From contig JAEOUL010000351.1 of NCBI GenBank assembly GCA_016839345.1, positions 1-11,690 on the forward strand: DNA of 11,690 nucleotides. The letters are read 5' to 3'. Made by a program: the position numbers and the translations under genes. This DNA comes from Candidatus Thorarchaeota archaeon. GTDB taxonomy: Archaea > Asgardarchaeota > Thorarchaeia > Thorarchaeales > Thorarchaeaceae. Position 1 is the stretch's first letter, and the number at the start of each line of letters is the position of its first letter. Positions 1 to 7,263 of the stretch are shown piece after piece. The notes beneath the pieces were generated by a model. The model saw nothing but the letters and a program-made list of their open reading frames with translations. It had not been told where the DNA came from and searched no databases.

Positions 1-16
1 ATCTATGAGCGTGTTC

Positions 17-25
17 GGAGGTGAT
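17..25 (+). promoter_or_regulatory. Strong Shine-Dalgarno site setting the GTG start at 29
   Basis: GGAGGTGAT lies just ahead of a GTG codon, with the GGAGG core seven bases from the start. It is a full match to the anti-Shine-Dalgarno end expected of archaeal (and bacterial) 16S rRNA. It fixes the GTG at 29 as the start of the first gene and shows that this genome uses leadered, SD-driven translation at least in part. Confidence 0.75.
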
Positions 26-28
26 TAA

Positions 29-478
29 GTGAAAGGAAAATCAAAGAGACTAGGTGTGTGTATTCTGAGCATGGTATTCTTGCTTGCCTTAGTTTCAGCA
101 AGGCCAGTACAAGCCAAGACGCCGCTTAGATGGGAATATACAGCCATCCAAACATTCGATCCTTTATGGACGGGTGACATTGAGAGTGAGGATGGTGTTT
201 CTGGAACCATTATACTAGATGTATATTGGTGGATAGATCTAAACAATGTTGAACACTTTAGTGGAATCTGGTGCATTACATGGGATGGAGGTGGATACAT
301 CAAGGGCACTCAAGTCGGGAAACTCGTATTTTCAACCGGCGATTATGTAATCAATGGTCAAGTAACAGAAACTTCTGAAAATTGGGAAGATGTGAATGGT
401 CGGCATGTACACATTATGGGCTCAATTGATTACTCAACTTGGCCTTTGTTAACTAATGGAGTGTTCCAGATAAACTAA
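29..478 (+). CDS. Small secreted protein of unknown function
   Basis: This is a 149-residue protein that I do not recognise. The N-terminus is a classic Sec signal peptide: basic residues at 2-7 (KGKSKR), a hydrophobic core around residues 9-22, and a VQA cleavage site after Ala29. The mature part of about 120 residues is rich in Trp, Thr, Gly and aromatic residues with alternating hydrophobic positions, suggesting a small beta-rich extracellular domain. It has two Cys-like positions but no lipobox and no C-terminal membrane anchor, so it is probably released or loosely held at the surface. The GTG start is supported by a very strong ribosome binding site. A hairpin terminator follows about 30 bases after the stop, so the gene probably ends its transcript. 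The signal peptidase encoded at 7883 would be the expected processing enzyme (inference). Confidence 0.8.
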   Translation: MKGKSKRLGVCILSMVFLLALVSARPVQAKTPLRWEYTAIQTFDPLWTGDIESEDGVSGTIILDVYWWIDLNNVEHFSGIWCITWDGGGYIKGTQVGKLVFSTGDYVINGQVTETSENWEDVNGRHVHIMGSIDYSTWPLLTNGVFQIN

Positions 479-509
479 AGGAAATCCAACTAATATCATG
501 GTTATGGAG

Positions 510-545
510 GGGTCGGTCAACGACTGACCCTTCTTCTTGTTTTTG
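510..545 (+). terminator. Hairpin plus T-rich terminator after the secreted-protein gene
   Basis: The arm GGGTCGGTC (510-518) pairs with GACTGACCC (522-530) over nine base pairs, including one G-T pair, around an AAC loop. A T-rich tract, ttcttcttgttttt, follows directly at 531-544. The form resembles an intrinsic terminator. Archaeal termination mainly needs the T tract, so the hairpin may act in 3'-end stability. It lies about 30 bases beyond the stop of the gene at 29-478. Confidence 0.6.
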
Positions 546-660
546 AAAGCCACATTGAGCCCTTCGGAGATCTGACCACACCTCATTCATTCTTGGCCAA
601 AACACTGATGAGTAAGGTCAGCTATGTAAAATCAATTTCTCTTGTCTGAGGTCCATAAGA

Positions 661-933
661 GTGAAACCACTTGGAACGATTACCCAGTGTTTTCCACATT
701 TCGATAAAGGAATAAGAACAGTTCTCCAAACAATTATGGATGAAGCAGAGAACTATGCGGATTTCGGAAAGCGATTGTGGGAAAAAGCTTGCACTGAAGA
801 ATTACCACCAATTTGTCGATACTTTGTCTTTTATCATGAGTTCAGATTGGAGATGTATCCTCAAATGGAGCATCTCTTAGAGTATAGTAAGGTGATTGGA
901 TCCATTACATATGTTTCACCGAACTATTTCTAG
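661..933 (+). CDS. Hypothetical 90-residue protein, possibly truncated
   Basis: I do not recognise this protein. It starts at a GTG with GAGGT at 648-652, eight bases upstream, which supports a real start. The product is soluble, without a signal peptide or membrane segment. It is probably helical, with an acidic helix near residues 24-34 (IMDEAENYADF) and an aromatic stretch near residues 53-66 (RYFVFYHEFRLEMY). It ends at TAG (931-933). The same frame stays open for a further 58 codons to a TGA at 1108-1110, and the first part of that extension (LRNKFHSQHWDYLEQLIGR) looks like protein. The gene may therefore be the front part of a longer protein cut by a nonsense mutation, or the stop may be read through. 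It converges on the minus-strand gene ending at 998. Alone it could be a genuine small protein. Confidence 0.6.
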   Translation: MKPLGTITQCFPHFDKGIRTVLQTIMDEAENYADFGKRLWEKACTEELPPICRYFVFYHEFRLEMYPQMEHLLEYSKVIGSITYVSPNYF

Positions 934-997
934 CTACGCAATAAGTTCCATTCTCAGCATTGGGACTATCTTGAACAATTAATTGGTAGAACAGGAT

Positions 998-1804
998 TCA
1001 TGCCACTTCAAAGTATAGCAAAGCATGAACTGAGAATTTCTCTCGCCATTCTTTCTGCTTTTCCTCTGGTTCTCGAACCCAGCCTCTTACATCTACCTCG
1101 TAGTCATTGAACTTGGTGAACCTGAGATGCTCAGCGGCATAGACCTGATCATAATCTCCCTTATGACTTCCATTGCAACTCATGTAGGTGAGGTTGTGGG
1201 ATTTAGTCAAACGACGCATGTTATACTTCTTACACTCCTCCTCATCCCACTTTTTGAGTTCGGTTTCCGGATCAATCCCTTTCCCATAGGGATGGTTCAT
1301 ACCCATGATCTCTAGGTCTCCGAGGAAGATATAGTTCACTTTAGCATCTCCTTGTTCCCATGCAAGCTTATCCAATCTGCTTCTATATTTGAAGGCACGT
1401 TGCATCAGTTCATATCGATGGCCAATACCTTCAACCGTAGGAGAGCTGTCAATATTCATGAAAAGCATAGGATAAAGACTCTCTTCATGCATGATTGTAG
1501 CAAGCAAACCAGGGCATACAGTTGTACAACCTGAACTGAACTCAAGCTTCTGCGTAATAAAAGCATCAAGAGTACCTCGTATTCCTAATAGAACCTCCTG
1601 AGACCTTTCTCCCTCAGTTATGTGAAAGGAATATCCTGGAAATTGTTTGACGAGTTCCAAAAAGACTTCTTTCCCATATACTTCATACAAAGCAAAGACA
1701 TCAGGATCTTGTTTCTTGAGAAATGACACTGCTAGGTCAACTCTCGCTTGTGTTGATTTGAAGTGCTTTACATTCCAAGATGCTACAGAGAATGACTTAC
1801 TCAT
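998..1804 (-). CDS. Endonuclease/exonuclease/phosphatase (EEP, DNase I-like) fold protein
   Basis: At 268 residues it has the size of a single EEP domain, a family of Mg2+-dependent phosphodiesterases and phosphatases acting on DNA, lipid or nucleotide phosphates. In order: ASWNVKHF with the metal-site Asn at 11; DVFALYEVYG with the metal-binding Glu at 41; FLGDLEIMGMN with Asp163; GDYDQVYA near 216-223, the counterpart of the usual R-x-D-Y/H strand; and FSVHALLYFEV at the end with the presumed general-base His260. Several usual residues differ: the GDxN motif reads GDLE, the terminal SDH reads SVH, and the mid-domain His position (around MNIDSS, residues 116-121) is Asn. The fold call is sound, but activity and substrate are open. 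No signal peptide is seen, so it is probably cytosolic. The ATG at 1804 is preceded by GAGGGG (1810-1815). Confidence 0.78.
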   Translation of the reverse strand: MSKSFSVASWNVKHFKSTQARVDLAVSFLKKQDPDVFALYEVYGKEVFLELVKQFPGYSFHITEGERSQEVLLGIRGTLDAFITQKLEFSSGCTTVCPGLLATIMHEESLYPMLFMNIDSSPTVEGIGHRYELMQRAFKYRSRLDKLAWEQGDAKVNYIFLGDLEIMGMNHPYGKGIDPETELKKWDEEECKKYNMRRLTKSHNLTYMSCNGSHKGDYDQVYAAEHLRFTKFNDYEVDVRGWVREPEEKQKEWREKFSVHALLYFEVA

Positions 1805-1895
1805 ACTTTCCCCTCGTGTGATTTGGTGATTGCGGCGTTATTCCTTGCATTCGCTATGAATTGGATTTCTAGGTTAGTTTGTTATGGTATCATTT

Positions 1896-1908
1896 GTTTA
1901 AGAATTCT
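1896..1908 (-). promoter_or_regulatory. Possible box A and small palindrome ahead of the EEP gene
   Basis: Read on the minus strand this region gives AGAATTCTTAAACAA. The TTAAA part could be an archaeal TATA-type box for the gene starting at 1804, implying a leader of roughly 70 bases. The 8-base palindrome AGAATTCT (1901-1908) abuts it and might be an operator half. Short AT-rich motifs are common by chance, so this is tentative. Confidence 0.25.
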
Positions 1909-1914
1909 AACAAT

Positions 1915-1927
1915 CAAGTAAAAAATT
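1915..1927 (-). terminator. Probable T-tract terminator of the tubby-like gene
   Basis: A run of six T on the minus strand (A at 1920-1925 on the plus strand) lies about 47 bases beyond the stop of the gene at 1972-2898, inside the 167-base gap before the EEP gene. A T tract at this distance is the usual archaeal termination signal. No hairpin is visible. Confidence 0.35.
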
Positions 1928-1971
1928 AGCTAATGCACACAAATAATGCTTGAACGAGGTTACTGAAATAC

Positions 1972-2898
1972 TCAAACTTCTTCAAGTTCATCAGTCTTTA
2001 GAGTAAGTTTTCGTGGGTTTGCTAGCAGGCTAACTTCATATCGATGTTGGGTTGGTTCCCACTTGCCTTTCTTCCATTTATGGAATCCTTTGTTTATTTT
2101 GTCACGGATTTTCCCACGATATAGAATCATTATGGAAAAACATTGAAGCACCCGACAGAACCACTCATTATCAGCAAGCACTGAATCTTTGATTTTCACT
2201 ACGAACTCGCCGCCTAAATCTCCAAATTTACTGTCGATTCTGGCTACCTCCTTATGCCCATTCAAGCGAATTACCCTAAAATCATCACCTAAGGTTGCAC
2301 GAGCTCCTTCAATTCTGAACGCTTCAAAAGCTCCTTTTGGTCCAATGATATAGAACGAATAGTTCTCAGTTGACATCCCTCCCCTCCGAAGTTGCTTCAC
2401 CCAAGTGACGAACTCACTCTCTCTAGAGAGCACAGTGAACGCTATTAGGGGCTCATCAGAAACAAAACTCATTGCGTATTCTTCAGCAACCATCTCCTCC
2501 ATTGTAGCAATCCATCCGCCGCTGTTGGAAAAGAGTTTGACAACCAACCGTTTGTCTAGATCATCTACATCACGCCACAAAGACTGGCGTAAGATGATAA
2601 AACCTACCTTTTTCAATGGAGGAATTTTCTGCTTATCATCAGTTCGACGCCCTTCGTCTATTTTACCAATAATATCAGCGTCTCTAGAGAATTGCCTGCT
2701 TTTAGACCTCCACATCTCCTCTTGTCGAAACCCTATCTCCTCGGAATGGAATCCTGTAGAAAATAGATCCTGTGAAAAAACACGGTAGATAGGACCAACC
2801 TTCCGTTCTTTATCTTTAGGCATTTGCATCACACATATCAAGGATGATGGGGCAATTTGATAAATCTTAGTTTCCACGTTTTCGAAAGGTTCAAACAT
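1972..2898 (-). CDS. Uncharacterised protein with a possible tubby/LURP-one-like domain
   Basis: This is a 308-residue protein without signal peptide or membrane segment and with a strongly basic C-terminal part (RGKIRDKINKGFHKWKKGKW, residues 261-280). Residues about 180-258 show repeated beta-strand pairs: YSFYIIGPKGAFEAFRI, then FRVIRLNGHKEVARIDSKFG, then GGEFVVKIKD, followed by a hydrophobic helix. This strand-strand-central-helix pattern, with 'x-x-G-x-x-V-A-x-I' and a 'G-x-x-F-V-V-x-I' strand, resembles the tubby/LURP-one/phospholipid-scramblase superfamily. That is a pattern match by eye, not a proven homology. The first 170 residues match nothing I know. The ATG at 2898 has no ribosome binding site; a box-A-like sequence lies about 37 bases upstream, inside the opposing gene, so a very short leader is possible. 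An internal ATG at residue 24 (2829) is an alternative start. Confidence 0.65.
   Translation of the reverse strand: MFEPFENVETKIYQIAPSSLICVMQMPKDKERKVGPIYRVFSQDLFSTGFHSEEIGFRQEEMWRSKSRQFSRDADIIGKIDEGRRTDDKQKIPPLKKVGFIILRQSLWRDVDDLDKRLVVKLFSNSGGWIATMEEMVAEEYAMSFVSDEPLIAFTVLSRESEFVTWVKQLRRGGMSTENYSFYIIGPKGAFEAFRIEGARATLGDDFRVIRLNGHKEVARIDSKFGDLGGEFVVKIKDSVLADNEWFCRVLQCFSIMILYRGKIRDKINKGFHKWKKGKWEPTQHRYEVSLLANPRKLTLKTDELEEV
2856..2865 (+). promoter_or_regulatory. Candidate promoter of the NIF3-like gene, inside the opposing gene
   Basis: TTTGATAAAT could be an archaeal TATA-type box. It would place transcription start near 2888, giving a leader of about 32 bases that includes GGAGG at 2905-2909 and leads to the ATG at 2920. 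It lies within roughly codons 12-15 of the minus-strand gene. Only 21 bases separate the two start codons, so the promoter must lie inside that gene if the NIF3 gene has its own. Confidence 0.35.
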
Positions 2899-2919
2899 AG
2901 GATTGGAGGAGCATGAATC

Positions 2920-3873
2920 ATGAAGCTTGGAGATATTTACCGAAAGATAGTTGAAATGGGAATCGAAGCTGACCCAAGGGGAAGAGAAAGAGTAAACCAG
3001 ATTCTTGAGAAATCAAAAAAGGCTCTTGATAAGCTAGAGGGTCGAAAGAAAGAGTTAGCAGATAAGGATGTCACTTGGAATCCCTACACGGATTGTAGAT
3101 TACTCCATGGATCAGATGATCGAGAAGTAACAAGTTTACTTTGTGGTATTGATATTGGTCCAGGTGAAATCGTTCTTGCTGATAGACTCATAGAGAAAGG
3201 GAATCAAGTTGATCTGGTTTTAGCTCATCATCCTCATGGAATAGGAATTTCAAATCTAGACTATGTTATGAAAATCCAACCAGAGCAGTGGGCAGCACTA
3301 GGCGTACCTATTGCTCAAGCAGAATCTGCAATGGCCAAGAGATTGAAAGAAGTTCACTTCAACACCAAAGCCAATAACCACACACGAACGATAGACGCAG
3401 CCCGGTTGTTAGATATGTCATTTATGTGCGCACATACTCCGGCAGATTCTATCGGATATCAATTCCTTTCAAATTATCTCAAGGAAAGTGACCCGCAGAC
3501 ACTGGGTGATCTTGTTGACGCATTACTTGAAATTCCGGAATATCAGGATGCTGAGAAGGTAGGTGCAGGACCCGAGATTTTAGTTGGAAGCTCAAGTGGG
3601 AGTGTTGGTGAGAAGTTCGTCTTCTTTACTGGTGGAACTTCTGCAGGACCCCAATCAATTCCTAAGTTGGCTCGAGCGGGTGTGAGTACGATAATCTCAA
3701 TGCATATGCCCGAGAATCTAAAGAAAGAATGTGAGGAGGAGGGTCTTTATGTCGTGATTGCTGGACATGATAGCTCTGATTCTATCGGAATGAACTTGAT
3801 ACTAGATGAGCTTGAGAAAGAAGGCATCTCGTCATATGCATGCTCCGGATTCACGCGTCACAAGAGAGCCTAA
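2920..3873 (+). CDS. NIF3-like dinuclear metal-centre protein (DUF34/YbgI-type)
   Basis: NIF3-family proteins form ring-shaped hexamers with a two-metal site; their reaction is not settled, and a GTP cyclohydrolase I-like or metal-handling role has been suggested. Family marks in this 317-residue protein are LAHHPHG (His103-His104) after the strand CGIDIGPGEIVLADRLIEKGNQVDLVL, MCAHTPADS (His172, Asp176), the counterpart of the usual H-T-N-x-D motif, and AGHDSSDSIGMN (His283), matching the usual G-H-x-x-S-E with Asp replacing Glu. Residues 20-50 form a charged, probably coiled-coil extension ahead of the core. The middle (about 185-250) corresponds to the inserted domain region between the two halves. 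The ATG at 2920 has GGAGG at 2905-2909. A hairpin terminator follows, so the gene is probably transcribed alone. It is cytosolic. Confidence 0.85.
   Translation: MKLGDIYRKIVEMGIEADPRGRERVNQILEKSKKALDKLEGRKKELADKDVTWNPYTDCRLLHGSDDREVTSLLCGIDIGPGEIVLADRLIEKGNQVDLVLAHHPHGIGISNLDYVMKIQPEQWAALGVPIAQAESAMAKRLKEVHFNTKANNHTRTIDAARLLDMSFMCAHTPADSIGYQFLSNYLKESDPQTLGDLVDALLEIPEYQDAEKVGAGPEILVGSSSGSVGEKFVFFTGGTSAGPQSIPKLARAGVSTIISMHMPENLKKECEEEGLYVVIAGHDSSDSIGMNLILDELEKEGISSYACSGFTRHKRA
2931..2940 (-). promoter_or_regulatory. Candidate promoter of the tubby-like gene, inside the NIF3 gene
   Basis: The minus strand reads GTAAATATCT here, a box-A-like sequence. It would place transcription start near 2909, about 11 bases ahead of the ATG at 2898. 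This fits the lack of a ribosome binding site for that gene. It lies within codons 4-7 of the plus-strand gene. It is assigned by motif and spacing only. Confidence 0.3.
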
Positions 3874-3889
3874 TTTCAATACGTAAATA

Positions 3890-3928
3890 CTCTGGGAGTT
3901 ATTCCCAGAGCTATTCCATTTTTTATTT
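3890..3928 (+). terminator. Perfect hairpin plus T-tract terminator after the NIF3 gene
   Basis: CTCTGGGA (3890-3897) and TCCCAGAG (3903-3910) pair perfectly over eight bases around a GTTAT loop. The T-rich run ttttttattt follows at 3919-3928. It lies 17 bases beyond the stop of the NIF3-like gene and separates it from the transporter gene. The form is that of an intrinsic terminator. Confidence 0.65.
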
Positions 3929-3971
3929 GGATAGTTGAAAGTTCACAACATTCATATGGCACATAATAACG

Positions 3972-5600
3972 GTGAGTCACCCGTTGGCTATGTGGGAAGA
4001 ACTTGCGATTGCTTTCAACATCATCGGTGGGCTTGCTCTCTTTATGTATGGTGTAACTCTCCTAAGAGAGACACTTGGTAAGATATCTGGCAAAAGAATC
4101 GGCAGAATTCTTGAGCGGGTGAGTAATAATCCAATAAAGGGAATGGGTGCGGGTACAGCAGCTACCTTCATGACTCAAAGCTCTAGCATTACAGTTTTGA
4201 CACTAATTGGATTTGTAAATGCAGGTATGATGACATTCAGACAATCTGTGAATGTCATGCTCGGATCTGAGATAGGTACCACTCTTACTGCTCAACTGGT
4301 ATCCTTCGATATTGGAGTCGCATTCTGGCCTCTTGTGGCAATTGGATTCTTCATGAAAATGTTCTCTAAGAATGAGAAGATTGAGCTTATTGGCACAGTG
4401 ATATTCAGCCTGGGACTTCTTTTCTTAGCAATGGACTTCATGAAAGAAGGAGGCCGTGACCTAACAACAGAATATCCGTTCTTCAGGGATTTTATCAATG
4501 AATATGGAGCACTTCCGATTGTAGGCATTCTGATAGGTGCCCTCATCGCTGGTGTGACTCAAAGTAGTTCAGCAACAACTAGTCTTGTCATAGCATTGGG
4601 TGCAGCTGGAGCCATAGACTTGGGTCCAGGTATTGCGTTGGTTATGGGAGCTAATATAGGAACATGCTTTCTTGAGCTCTTTGCTGGAATAGGAGCTACA
4701 ACACCTGCACAACGTACAGCCATTGCTCAGACAATTATCAATGTAGTCGGTGTGGTAATCTTCCTTCCATTTCTGGAACCATTTACTCAAATAGTCACAC
4801 TTACTGATGCTAGTCTTCCCAGACAACTTGCTAATGCTCATACTATCTTTAATATCCTCGTCAGCTTGATCTTCATACCTCTTGTCGGTCTTCTTGTACG
4901 ATTTTGTGAACGCTTGATTCCAGACAAAGAGGGCGAGGTGATCGGCCGGCACTTCTTTGACGACGAGATGCTTCACATGCCACAAGCTGCGCTATTGGAA
5001 TCAGAACGTGAAGCCTTGAAAACAGCAGAGAAGACAATCGAGATGATAATACTGAGTAAAAGTGCACTTCTTTCAAGAAATCTGGATGATGCACTGAAGG
5101 TAATCAGATTTGAGGATGAAGTTGATGAGAGTTGTAGGAGCACAGAAGATTTCATCGACAAAATTCGAGAGGAGGAATTGAATAAGGAGGATGCCATTTG
5201 GCGAATTAAACTGCTCGCAATCCTTACTGATATAGAACGAGTCGGAGACCTTGCTTCGAATATAGCGGAGTTTGTGGTTGACAAGTTAAAGAATGGGATT
5301 ATCTTCTCAGATGATGCTGTCAGAGAATTGGGTGGGATGTTTGATCTTGTTGAGGAAACTTACTCCACAGCTATCGATTCTCTCAAGACAAAGAACAAAG
5401 ACCTCGCTCGAGTGGCGGAGAAACTTGAAGATGATATCGATATACTTGAGCGCAAATTGAAGGCATCACATGTGGAACGGATGCGTATTGGCATATGTGA
5501 CCCTCAAGCTGATACAATATTTGTTGAAACACTCAGAAATCTCGAGAGAATTGGTGACCACGCGGACAACATCGCATATGATGTCATCATGGACAAATAA
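3972..5600 (+). CDS. Na+/phosphate symporter (NptA type) fused to a PhoU-like domain
   Basis: This 542-residue membrane protein probably imports inorganic phosphate with Na+. The first 315 residues hold two related halves typical of Na/Pi-cotransporter II proteins, each with a TQSSS motif (residues 68-72 and 196-200) followed by a strand-helix ending in G-S/A-x-I-G-T (98-103, 226-231). About eight hydrophobic segments are visible. Residues about 340-542 are charged and helical and hold two PhoU-type metal-site repeats, TDIERVGDLASNIAE (419-433) and LRNLERIGDHADNIA (521-535). The layout and length match E. coli YjbB-type fusions; the PhoU part probably gates or regulates the transporter on the cytoplasmic side. 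The GTG at 3972 has no clear ribosome binding site; the ATG at residue 7 (3990) is an alternative. The gene follows a terminator, so it should have its own promoter. Its stop lies 6 bases from that of the converging gene. Confidence 0.92.
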   Translation: MSHPLAMWEELAIAFNIIGGLALFMYGVTLLRETLGKISGKRIGRILERVSNNPIKGMGAGTAATFMTQSSSITVLTLIGFVNAGMMTFRQSVNVMLGSEIGTTLTAQLVSFDIGVAFWPLVAIGFFMKMFSKNEKIELIGTVIFSLGLLFLAMDFMKEGGRDLTTEYPFFRDFINEYGALPIVGILIGALIAGVTQSSSATTSLVIALGAAGAIDLGPGIALVMGANIGTCFLELFAGIGATTPAQRTAIAQTIINVVGVVIFLPFLEPFTQIVTLTDASLPRQLANAHTIFNILVSLIFIPLVGLLVRFCERLIPDKEGEVIGRHFFDDEMLHMPQAALLESEREALKTAEKTIEMIILSKSALLSRNLDDALKVIRFEDEVDESCRSTEDFIDKIREEELNKEDAIWRIKLLAILTDIERVGDLASNIAEFVVDKLKNGIIFSDDAVRELGGMFDLVEETYSTAIDSLKTKNKDLARVAEKLEDDIDILERKLKASHVERMRIGICDPQADTIFVETLRNLERIGDHADNIAYDVIMDK

Positions 5601-5606
5601 ACTGTT

Positions 5607-7202
5607 TCAAAATCCAGCTGCGTGTCCGTCCTTTCGATAATCAGATCCTGCAATCCATGTATCTTCATTGATTCTGAGAATAGCCTGACCTCCACCAAAG
5701 TATCTCACATCATCATCATTATGCACAATCTGATGCCCTCGTTTTATGAGTTCTCCCTCAACCTGCATTGGAATACCCATCTCAAGACCAACGGTGTTTG
5801 AATTATGGTCATGATTGAACCGTGGGTAATCCATCGCTTCTTGTGGTGTCATCTCATAGTCGACCAAATTGCTCACGAACTGAGCATGAGCCTGAGCTTG
5901 GTGTGCTCCACCCATGATCCCGAAAACTCCCCACAATTTTTTCTTACTATAGAGTGCACCAGGAATAATTGTATTGAAAGGTAACTTCTTTGGTGCGTAA
6001 CAGTTTGGATGTTTAGGATCTAGCGAGAAGAGATGACCCCTGTTTTGGAGTTTGATACCAGTACCGGGAACAACAAGACCACTTCCAACTCCCATGTATA
6101 GGCTGTTGATAAATGAAACCGCATTTCCTTCTCCATCAGTAGTGGCGAGATAGATAGTGTCTTCTCCAAGAGAAAGACCAGATACGTAATCCATCATTGC
6201 GAAATCAGGATGAATTTCTCGTGCTCTCTTCTTCGCGTATGTTTTTGACAAAAGCTTGTCAAGAGGGACTTTGTAAAAAACTGGATCGGCACAGTGTTCA
6301 TGCAAATCTGCATATGCTAGTTTTTTTGCTTCAATCATCAGGTGATAACGCTCTTCACTGAGTGAATCGAAACTAGAGAAATCAAATGACTCCATGATAT
6401 TCAGCATCAATAAAGCAGCAAAACCTTGACTGTTTGGAGGATGTTCATATACGTCTATTCCACGATATGATACAGACAAAGCTTCTGTTTCACTAGTCTT
6501 GTGGGATTCTAAATCATCCAGTGTAAGGAACCCTCCATGTTCTTGAACAGTATTGACAATTGATTCAGCAATCGTTCCTGTGTAGAAAACATCAGCTCCT
6601 TCCTTACCAACTTTCTCAAACACGTCCCCGAGATCTTTGTTTTTCATAGTCTGTCCAATTTCAGGAGCCTTTCCATTGATCGTGAAAATTTTTCGAGCTT
6701 CATCATTTTGCATAGCTTCAATCGCATAAGACCAATTTCCCCCTATTAAAGGCGAAACTGGAAATCCATTTCGGGCATAATGAATGGCGGGTTCAAGAAC
6801 TGTTTTGAGTTCCAGAGCACCGTGTTTCTCAATAACTGTAGCCCAGAGATGAAGTGCTCCTGGGACAGTAACGGGAGGTCCTCCGCGTTCTGGAATCTGA
6901 GTCCAGTTCTTGTCTAGGAGGTCTTGAAGAGCTGCTAATGATCCAGATCTTCCAGAACCATTATAGCTCAGAGGTTTGGTGTTTCCAGACAGATGAATCA
7001 GTGAAAATGCATCACCACCACATCCTGTGCTGAAGGGTTCGACAATATCTAGAACTGCAGCTACGGCAACTGCAGCATCAATTGCATTTCCTCCTTTTCG
7101 CAGGATTTCTAATCCCGCTTGTGTGGCAAGTGGTTGTGAAGAAGCAACCATTGCATCCTTTGCAATTACGTCAGATCGACCTGTTCGTACTCGCCATTTC
7201 AT
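5607..7202 (-). CDS. ggt: Gamma-glutamyltransferase family protein, apparently intracellular
   Basis: This is an Ntn-hydrolase of 531 residues that in this family cleaves itself into large and small subunits and removes or transfers gamma-glutamyl groups from glutathione-like compounds. Visible in order: SSQPLATQAGLEILRKGGNA (21-40), EPFSTGCGGDAF (55-66), the conserved P-P-x-S-x-G block (255-260), the RYHLMIEAKKLAYAD helix (285-299), and LGEDTIYLATTDGEGNAVS (345-363). Thr349 aligns with the autocatalytic Thr that opens the small subunit. Then come GSGLVVPGTGI (373-383), GIMGGAHQAQAHAQ (428-441) and a C-terminal GSDYRKDGHAAGF. The Thr after the nucleophile (usual T-T-H) is Ile here. There is no signal peptide, unlike secreted bacterial enzymes, so it probably acts in the cytosol. 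The substrate may not be glutathione, as many archaea lack it. The ATG at 7202 is preceded by AGGAG (7213-7217). It could also be a related acylase of this fold. Confidence 0.9.
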   Translation of the reverse strand: MKWRVRTGRSDVIAKDAMVASSQPLATQAGLEILRKGGNAIDAAVAVAAVLDIVEPFSTGCGGDAFSLIHLSGNTKPLSYNGSGRSGSLAALQDLLDKNWTQIPERGGPPVTVPGALHLWATVIEKHGALELKTVLEPAIHYARNGFPVSPLIGGNWSYAIEAMQNDEARKIFTINGKAPEIGQTMKNKDLGDVFEKVGKEGADVFYTGTIAESIVNTVQEHGGFLTLDDLESHKTSETEALSVSYRGIDVYEHPPNSQGFAALLMLNIMESFDFSSFDSLSEERYHLMIEAKKLAYADLHEHCADPVFYKVPLDKLLSKTYAKKRAREIHPDFAMMDYVSGLSLGEDTIYLATTDGEGNAVSFINSLYMGVGSGLVVPGTGIKLQNRGHLFSLDPKHPNCYAPKKLPFNTIIPGALYSKKKLWGVFGIMGGAHQAQAHAQFVSNLVDYEMTPQEAMDYPRFNHDHNSNTVGLEMGIPMQVEGELIKRGHQIVHNDDDVRYFGGGQAILRINEDTWIAGSDYRKDGHAAGF

Positions 7203-7263
7203 ATTGCTGTAACTCCTGATTGTAAAAGTCCTCTTGTTGCTTTACTCAAACACAATCATTATT

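Noticed and set aside
2405..2788. Plus-strand 127-codon Ser-rich frame
   Set aside because: It is antisense to the 308-residue gene, Ser-rich in the way reverse frames often are, with no start signal.
4170..4580. Two TQSSS motifs as a possible DNA repeat
   Set aside because: They are the two internal halves of the Na/Pi symporter family, similar in protein but not in DNA.
4569..4985. Minus-strand 138-codon frame rich in Cys and Lys
   Set aside because: It lies antisense to the strongly conserved phosphate symporter and has low-complexity, non-domain-like composition; a shadow frame.
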